Positions 14,921 through 19,026 of a stretch of 19,026 nucleotides of DNA are shown here, one piece after another. This DNA comes from Bacteroidales bacterium UBA1182 (lineage in GTDB: Bacteria; Bacteroidota; Bacteroidia; Bacteroidales; Bacteroidaceae): positions 37,849-56,874 of the forward strand of contig DBYQ01000004.1 in the NCBI GenBank assembly GCA_002310015.1, given 5' to 3'. The notes beneath the pieces were generated by a model, which was not told the origin of the DNA, made no database searches, and was given only the letters and a program-made list of their open reading frames with translations. The stretch's first letter is position 1; each line of letters begins with the position of its first letter. Both the position numbers and the translations under genes were made by a program.

Positions 14921-16387
14921 ATGGGAAACGACAAAGTAATTGTTGCCATTGAACTTGGCTCATCCAAGATTTCAGGCGTGGCCGGTCAGATCATGTTTGA
15001 CGGCTCTCTTAAGGTTCTGGCTTATGCCAGTGTGCCATCGTCATCCTGCATAAGGCATGGTGCTGTCTATAATCTGGACAAGACTGCAAATGCAATAGCA
15101 GAGGTGGTTGAACGGCTTAATACAATCCTGTCAACCAATATAGAGAAGGTTTATGTGGGCTATAACGCCAAAAGTCTCCGCTCTGTAATAAGCAGAGTGG
15201 AACATAAGTTTGAAGAGGAAACAGTGGTAAGCCAGGAGGTTCTTGATGACATGTTCCAGCAGTGCAGTGAGATAGACTATGACGGCTATGTCAACCTGTT
15301 CCAGGAGTCACAGGAATACATTGTTGACAATAAACGTGGTACTGAGACAGATCCTATGGGTGTGGCGTGCTGTTCACTGGACGGAAACTATCTGAATATT
15401 CTGCTTAAGAAACAGGTGGCAGATTATATAGCCCAGTGTTTCATGGCGGCTCAGATAGATATCGTGGACGGATATATTGCCCCTATGGTGCAGGCTGAAG
15501 CTGTCCTTTCAGATGAAGACCGTCAACTGGGTTGTGCACTGGTGGATTATGGTGCCGATACGACAACCGTATCAGTCTATAAGAACGGATTGATGCGTTT
15601 TCTTAGGGTTATTCCGTTAGGCAGCGCCCTTATTACACGTGATCTGGCCACAATCCTCAAGATAGAACCGGAGGAGGCAGAGCAGCTCAAATGCACCTAT
15701 GGACTCTGTAATCTGATAGGCAGCCAGGATGCTGAAGAGACAATAGTTCTCAATGACCATCCCGTCTCCCTTAAGTTTATCGGTGATGTTATTGAAGCGC
15801 GTAATGAGGAGATAATCCGTAATGTTCATGCTCAGATCAAGGCTTCCGGTTATGCGGAGGTACTGTATGCAGGAATAGTCCTCACAGGAGGTGGTTCTCA
15901 GTTGCGCCAGTTGGACCACGTTTTTGAAAAACTGATGCCTTCCATGCGCAAGCCGCGCATCGTGACTGAACCTGCGTGTGGGGTGGTGTGGGTTGAACCC
16001 AGATGGAAACGCGGTGACGGTTCCCAATTAGCTATTCTTTCAGTTCTGGCCAAGGGTGATGAGAACTGCTGTGAACTGCCCAAGATGGATGCGATAGATA
16101 ATATTACAGCCGAGGATCAGGACAGGATAGTACAACAGAGCCTGTTTACAGAGGAGGGCGAGAGTGCTCAGGAGGAACGTGACCGCAAGGAACAGCAGGA
16201 GCGTGAGGAGGCTGCAGCCAGGAAAGAGGAGGAAGCAGCAAATGAAGAGGAAAGCTCTAAGAAAAAAGAGAAAGTCAAGAAACCCAGTGTGTTCAAGCGC
16301 TGGTATGATAACTTTATGAATATGGGAGAGAACTTCTTTGATGACAAGGAGGAGGAGAAGGGACAAAATAATGATACCGCCAATTGA
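14921..16387 (+). CDS. ftsA: Cell division protein FtsA
   Basis: A 488-residue actin-like ATPase that tethers FtsZ to the membrane. VAIELGSSKISGVAG at residues 7-21 is phosphate loop 1, VDYGADTTTVSVY in the middle is phosphate loop 2, and GIVLTGGGSQL near residue 318 is the adenosine motif. After the core, residues about 411-456 form a highly charged Glu/Lys/Arg/Ala-rich linker predicted to be helical or disordered. An amphipathic segment follows at about 457-473 (VFKRWYDNFMNMGENFF), likely the membrane-targeting helix, with a 15-residue polar tail after it. The linker is longer than in E. coli FtsA. The gene starts 5 nt after ftsQ and ends 17 nt before ftsZ. Confidence 0.95.
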   Translation: MGNDKVIVAIELGSSKISGVAGQIMFDGSLKVLAYASVPSSSCIRHGAVYNLDKTANAIAEVVERLNTILSTNIEKVYVGYNAKSLRSVISRVEHKFEEETVVSQEVLDDMFQQCSEIDYDGYVNLFQESQEYIVDNKRGTETDPMGVACCSLDGNYLNILLKKQVADYIAQCFMAAQIDIVDGYIAPMVQAEAVLSDEDRQLGCALVDYGADTTTVSVYKNGLMRFLRVIPLGSALITRDLATILKIEPEEAEQLKCTYGLCNLIGSQDAEETIVLNDHPVSLKFIGDVIEARNEEIIRNVHAQIKASGYAEVLYAGIVLTGGGSQLRQLDHVFEKLMPSMRKPRIVTEPACGVVWVEPRWKRGDGSQLAILSVLAKGDENCCELPKMDAIDNITAEDQDRIVQQSLFTEEGESAQEERDRKEQQEREEAAARKEEEAANEEESSKKKEKVKKPSVFKRWYDNFMNMGENFFDDKEEEKGQNNDTAN

Positions 16388-16404
16388 TTTTAACAGAAAA
16401 GACT

Positions 16405-17619
16405 ATGAATCAGGATATTAAAGACTTTGAGGAGAATGAGATCCTGCCGTTTGATTTTCCTACTGAATCACGTAAGATAATCAAGGTTATAGGTGTGGGT
16501 GGCGGTGGCAGCAATGCTGTCAAGAACATGTATCGTGAGGGTATTCATGATGTGGTTTTTGTGATTGCCAATACTGACCAGCAGGCTTTGGCTGATTCAG
16601 ATATTCCCATCAAGCTCCAGCTGGGACGTCAGACCACAAACGGACTCGGTGCAGGAAATGACCCTGCCGTGGCCCGTAAGGCTGCAGAGGAGAGCATAGA
16701 TGACATAAAGGCTCAGTTCAAGGATGACACACAGATGGTGTTCATCACCGCCGGTATGGGTGGCGGAACAGGAACCGGTGCAGCTCCTGTGATTGCCCGT
16801 TGTGCCAGGGAGTGCGGTATGCTTACCGTCGGCATTGTGACCATTCCGTTCAAGTTTGAGATGCGTCCCAAGATCAAGCAGGCACTTAAGGGTGTAAGGG
16901 AGATGTCTGAGTACGTTGATGCGCTTCTGGTAATAAGTAACGAAAAACTGCTTGAGACATATCCTGACAAGAGCGTGGCCACAGGTTTCAAGCATGTGGA
17001 TGAGACCTTGACAACGGCAACCAAGAGCATAGCGGAGCTTATTACCATCCGTGGTATCATCAACCTTGACTTCCGTGATGTCAAGAAGATTCTTAGCAAC
17101 GGTGGCGTGGCCATAATGAGTACCGGCATAGCCAGTGGTGAGAACCGTGTCAACCAGGCTTTTGATTCGGCTCTCAAATCACCGCTTCTGTATAATAATG
17201 ACATACATAAGTCCAAGAAAATACTGTTCAATATCTATCAGAGCACGCAGGCTGAGCATCAGCTTATGCTAGATGAGATGAATGAGGTGCGCCACTTCAT
17301 GGACAAGTTTGAGGACAAGAACATAGAGGTTATATGGGGCTTGGCCAATGACGATACACTTACTGATGAGGTTAAGATTACCGTGCTGGCTACCGGATTC
17401 GGAATGGACAGCCTGCCTATGATGGATGATGAGGAGGTGGTTGATACCGTTATAGAGGGTCTATATGGTGACCGTGTTGACAAACGTCAGCTATATCTCT
17501 TTGACAGTATGTCTGACAGCGACCTGGAGAACGATGCCCTGATAGATGCTATTGAGTCATCTCCCTCTTACTCACGCAATTCAGTGGGACTCTCAGAGAT
17601 AAGGGCTTTACGTGCTTAA
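16405..17619 (+). CDS. ftsZ: Cell division GTPase FtsZ
   Basis: A 404-residue tubulin-like GTPase that polymerises into the division ring. An N-terminal extension of about 28 residues precedes IKVIGVGGGGSNAVKNM. The tubulin signature GGGTGTG is at 119-125 and the T7 synergy loop NLDFRD at 220-225, with the catalytic aspartates in place. The C-terminal part is short: after the core at about 350 there is little linker, and the protein ends in LSEIRALRA instead of a clear IPAFLR-type peptide. I choose ATG 16405; a TTG at 16384 overlaps the ftsA stop and would add seven residues. Last gene of the dcw cluster, it converges on recO and shares stop-codon bases with it. Confidence 0.96.
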   Translation: MNQDIKDFEENEILPFDFPTESRKIIKVIGVGGGGSNAVKNMYREGIHDVVFVIANTDQQALADSDIPIKLQLGRQTTNGLGAGNDPAVARKAAEESIDDIKAQFKDDTQMVFITAGMGGGTGTGAAPVIARCARECGMLTVGIVTIPFKFEMRPKIKQALKGVREMSEYVDALLVISNEKLLETYPDKSVATGFKHVDETLTTATKSIAELITIRGIINLDFRDVKKILSNGGVAIMSTGIASGENRVNQAFDSALKSPLLYNNDIHKSKKILFNIYQSTQAEHQLMLDEMNEVRHFMDKFEDKNIEVIWGLANDDTLTDEVKITVLATGFGMDSLPMMDDEEVVDTVIEGLYGDRVDKRQLYLFDSMSDSDLENDALIDAIESSPSYSRNSVGLSEIRALRA

Positions 17620-18344
17620 CTGAAGACGGTTTCAAGTACCTCAATTGATTTGAGAACCGGGAAAGCCGGTACATGCAGACGGAACCAGTTGTTAAGTGCA
17701 TTAAGCAGTATGACGCGCTCCTGACTTGTCAGGGGCGCATCTTTTATGCTGTCCAGGTCAGATTGCATAAGCAGATGCAGCTTGTATGACAGTTGCGGAC
17801 CTAACCATTCTGTATGCTTGGGTTCTAATGCGCAGAAACAGCCTTCCCTTAAGTCAAGTACATATCCGGGGCGGTAATCATCGGCATTGGGACATATACC
17901 GGTGTATGCGGCCGTTCCTATCATGAATGCTATGTGGAAGTTTGCGTAACTACGGTCCGGGGCGTTATCAAACCAGTTCAGTGATCCGGTAAGATAGCTG
18001 AACAGGGGAGGATTGTTTTGCTCACCTTTCAGTGCGTATGTGAGGAACTCTGACAGGAATAGCGCTATTGCACTCTTTTGCGGATTACGCGGGATATCCC
18101 TGTAAGGAGCAAGGTTCTTTATCTCCTTGATGTGCTGGAGTGATTCCGTGGGGACATATTCAGCTTGGAACTCCAGTTGCGTGAGAGGCTGCAACAGGGT
18201 GTTGCGACTGGCATTCTTACCGCTTTTGGACATGAACCAGATGAACGGTACCATGCCGTGCGCACTTGTAAAGATGTGCGCCACGCTGGTCCTGTCGTTA
18301 TGACGTACAGAACCTATCATTATGCCTTTCTCCGGAATGTACAT
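17616..18344 (-). CDS. recO: DNA repair protein RecO
   Basis: A 242-residue protein of the RecFOR pathway, which loads RecA onto SSB-coated single-stranded DNA. The N-terminal OB-fold portion (about 1-78) starts with KGIMIGSVRHNDRTSVAHIFT, like Bacteroidales RecO. The helical remainder contains ALFLSEFLTYALK, ANFHIAFMIGTAAYTGICPN and the RLHVPAFPVLKSIEVLETVF ending, which match family features. Zinc-finger cysteines found in some RecO proteins are not evident. Its stop (TTA at 17616-17618 on the plus strand) overlaps the ftsZ stop in TTAA. A TATTTTTG box lies 23-30 nt upstream of the start. Confidence 0.93.
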   Translation of the reverse strand: MYIPEKGIMIGSVRHNDRTSVAHIFTSAHGMVPFIWFMSKSGKNASRNTLLQPLTQLEFQAEYVPTESLQHIKEIKNLAPYRDIPRNPQKSAIALFLSEFLTYALKGEQNNPPLFSYLTGSLNWFDNAPDRSYANFHIAFMIGTAAYTGICPNADDYRPGYVLDLREGCFCALEPKHTEWLGPQLSYKLHLLMQSDLDSIKDAPLTSQERVILLNALNNWFRLHVPAFPVLKSIEVLETVFS

Positions 18345-18366
18345 TGCAGCAGGCTGTTTGTCAGTA

Positions 18367-18374
18367 CAAAAATA
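18367..18374 (-). promoter_or_regulatory. Probable recO promoter, -7 box
   Basis: On the minus strand this reads TATTTTTG, fitting TAnnTTTG, 23 nt before the recO ATG. No good TTG is found at the right distance upstream, so the -33 half is weak or absent. It is divergent from the tRNA-Glu promoter 60 bp to the right. Confidence 0.5.
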
Positions 18375-18433
18375 GTCAATAATGGTTATAGGTGGTGAAA
18401 CCTTGTAATATTCTAAAAAATTCAGGGAGATTG

Positions 18434-18464
18434 TTTGTGATTTGGAAAAATGTAACTACTTTTG
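18434..18464 (+). promoter_or_regulatory. Promoter of tRNA-Glu and rpsT
   Basis: TTTG at 18434-18437 and TACTTTTG at 18457-18464, separated by 19 bp: both halves of the Bacteroidetes promoter with ideal spacing. Initiation would be near 18470, leaving a leader of about 40 nt before the tRNA. No second promoter is seen between the tRNA and rpsT. Confidence 0.8.
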
Positions 18465-18508
18465 CATCCGCTTTATAGGGCAGCCTCTCGGGGCTTACCG
18501 GAAAGGAT

Positions 18509-18580
18509 GGCGCGTTCGTATATCGGCTAGTACTCAAGATTTTCATTCTTGCAAGATGAGTTCGACTCTCATACGCGCTA
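18509..18580 (+). tRNA. tRNA-Glu (anticodon UUC)
   Basis: A complete cloverleaf can be folded: acceptor GGCGCGT/ACGCGCT (first pair G-U), a 3-bp D-stem GTA/TAC, anticodon stem CAAGA/TCTTG with loop TTTTCAT (anticodon TTC), a 4-nt variable region, T-stem ATGAG/CTCAT with loop TTCGACT, and discriminator A at 18580. The 3' CCA is not encoded and must be added after transcription. It lies 31 nt before rpsT, apparently on the same transcript. Confidence 0.96.
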
Positions 18581-18611
18581 CAAAATGATAACAATAAATA
18601 ATTGATTTATA

Positions 18612-18866
18612 ATGGCAAACCACAAATCAGCCTTGAAGGCTATCAGAAAGAGCGAGAAGAGAAGACTTCACAACCGTTATTATGCAAAGACCATGCGTAA
18701 TGCAGTTCGTCAGCTTCGCGCCATGACCAACAAGGAGGAGGCCGTAGCAACCTATCCTAAGGTTCAGAAGCTTCTTGATAAGCTGGCTAAGACCAAGCTC
18801 ATCCACAAGAACAAGGCCGCTAACCTCAAGTCAAAGCTCTGCGCTCACATCGCTAAGCTCGCTTGA
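18612..18866 (+). CDS. rpsT: 30S ribosomal protein S20
   Basis: An 84-residue, strongly basic, all-helical protein that binds 16S rRNA in the small subunit. It starts MANHKSALKAIRKSEKRR, the usual S20 N-terminus, and ends in a Lys/Ala-rich helix (LKSKLCAHIAKLA). Full length for the family. The leader just before the ATG is A/T-rich without a Shine-Dalgarno sequence. Codon use is regular, as expected for a ribosomal protein. A terminator follows 32 nt after the stop. Confidence 0.97.
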   Translation: MANHKSALKAIRKSEKRRLHNRYYAKTMRNAVRQLRAMTNKEEAVATYPKVQKLLDKLAKTKLIHKNKAANLKSKLCAHIAKLA

Positions 18867-18898
18867 TCGTACCCCTTTGTCGGTTTGATTCAGTTTAC

Positions 18899-18923
18899 AG
18901 GTTGGATTTTTCCAACCTTTTTT
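18899..18923 (+). terminator. Intrinsic terminator after rpsT
   Basis: Stem AGGTTGGA (18899-18906), loop TTTT, stem TCCAACCT (18911-18918), then a T run to 18923. A second, weaker hairpin TTCCC/GGGAA (18925-18929 with 18936-18940) follows at once and ends in AATTTT; it may act as a backup. Confidence 0.9.
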
Positions 18924-18951
18924 GTTCCCTTTTTGGGGAAAATTTTAGGGG

Positions 18952-19026
18952 TTTGACGTCAAAACTACGCGCTTCGCGCTATCCCTCCCACTCCTACGGA
19001 GCGGGCCCCTCCCGTTAAACTACGTT
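18952..19026. repeat. Hairpin-rich non-coding tail, probably a dispersed intergenic repeat
   Basis: Begins with a perfect 12-bp palindrome TTTGACGTCAAA (18952-18963). A small hairpin GCGC-TTC-GCGC follows, and then a larger one at 18987-19005 (CCC-A-CTCC, loop TAC, GGAG-C-GGG). The sequence is far more GC-rich and structured than the neighbouring A/T-rich intergenic DNA, has no frame worth calling, and runs off the window. The repeat call is from its look only. Confidence 0.4.

Noticed and set aside
16713..17231. 172-codon minus-strand open frame opposite ftsZ
   Set aside because: Antisense shadow of the ftsZ core; no independent evidence of coding.
17656..17670. ACCGG/CCGGT hairpin as the dcw terminator
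   Set aside because: Five-base stem inside recO coding sequence with no following T-run.
18376..18594. 72-codon minus-strand frame across the recO/tRNA-Glu intergenic region
   Set aside because: Runs through the tRNA gene and its promoter; not a gene.

Overview
The window is a stretch of bacterial chromosome that is almost entirely the division and cell wall (dcw) cluster of a Bacteroidales member. The support is: Bacteroidetes-type promoters (TAnnTTTG at -7, TTTG/TTG about 19 bp upstream), little Shine-Dalgarno signal, the FtsL_2-type FtsL, a PASTA-bearing FtsI, the gene order mraZ-rsmH-ftsL-ftsI-murE-mraY-murD-ftsW-murG-murC-ftsQ-ftsA-ftsZ without murF or ddl, and protein sequences close to Bacteroides/Prevotella homologues. 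A Prevotellaceae-like source is my best guess; genus cannot be fixed from this.

Layout. 1-24: 5' end of a tRNA gene on the minus strand with its promoter at 55-84. 277-1953: a SulP-family anion transporter, closed by an intrinsic terminator that sits inside a 32-bp inverted repeat made of 7-bp units. 1954-2259: intergenic control region with heptamer repeats, two TTATCAACAGC copies, three GTGGG boxes at exact 10-bp spacing (MraZ operator) and a perfect -7 box. 2260-17619: thirteen dcw functions in twelve reading frames, all on the plus strand and nearly all overlapping or separated by under 30 nt. The exception is a 122-nt gap between murE and mraY filled by repeat-type sequence. 17616-18344: recO on the minus strand, tail to tail with ftsZ and sharing the stop-codon TTAA. 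18434-18923: a promoter, tRNA-Glu(UUC), rpsT (S20) and a terminator. 18924-19026: non-coding, hairpin-rich sequence that looks like an intergenic repeat.

How the genes work together. MurC, MurD and MurE add L-Ala, D-Glu and meso-DAP to UDP-MurNAc. MraY moves the product to the lipid carrier and MurG makes lipid II. FtsW (glycosyltransferase) and FtsI (transpeptidase) polymerise and cross-link it at the septum under control of FtsQ/FtsL. FtsA anchors the FtsZ ring to the membrane. MraZ probably represses the whole operon through the GTGGG boxes, and RsmH methylates 16S rRNA.

Most notable points: murG and murC are one continuous reading frame (834 residues); the MraZ operator/promoter is very clear and fixes the mraZ start at 2260, not at the GTG at 2209; the same 32-bp heptamer array occurs three times (twice in inverted orientation around a terminator, once inside the dcw operon); and MraY has HDH in place of the usual HHH motif. 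I saw no phage, IS, CRISPR, defence or biosynthetic system. This is core-genome sequence, and the novelty lies in gene architecture and repeats rather than in a new system.
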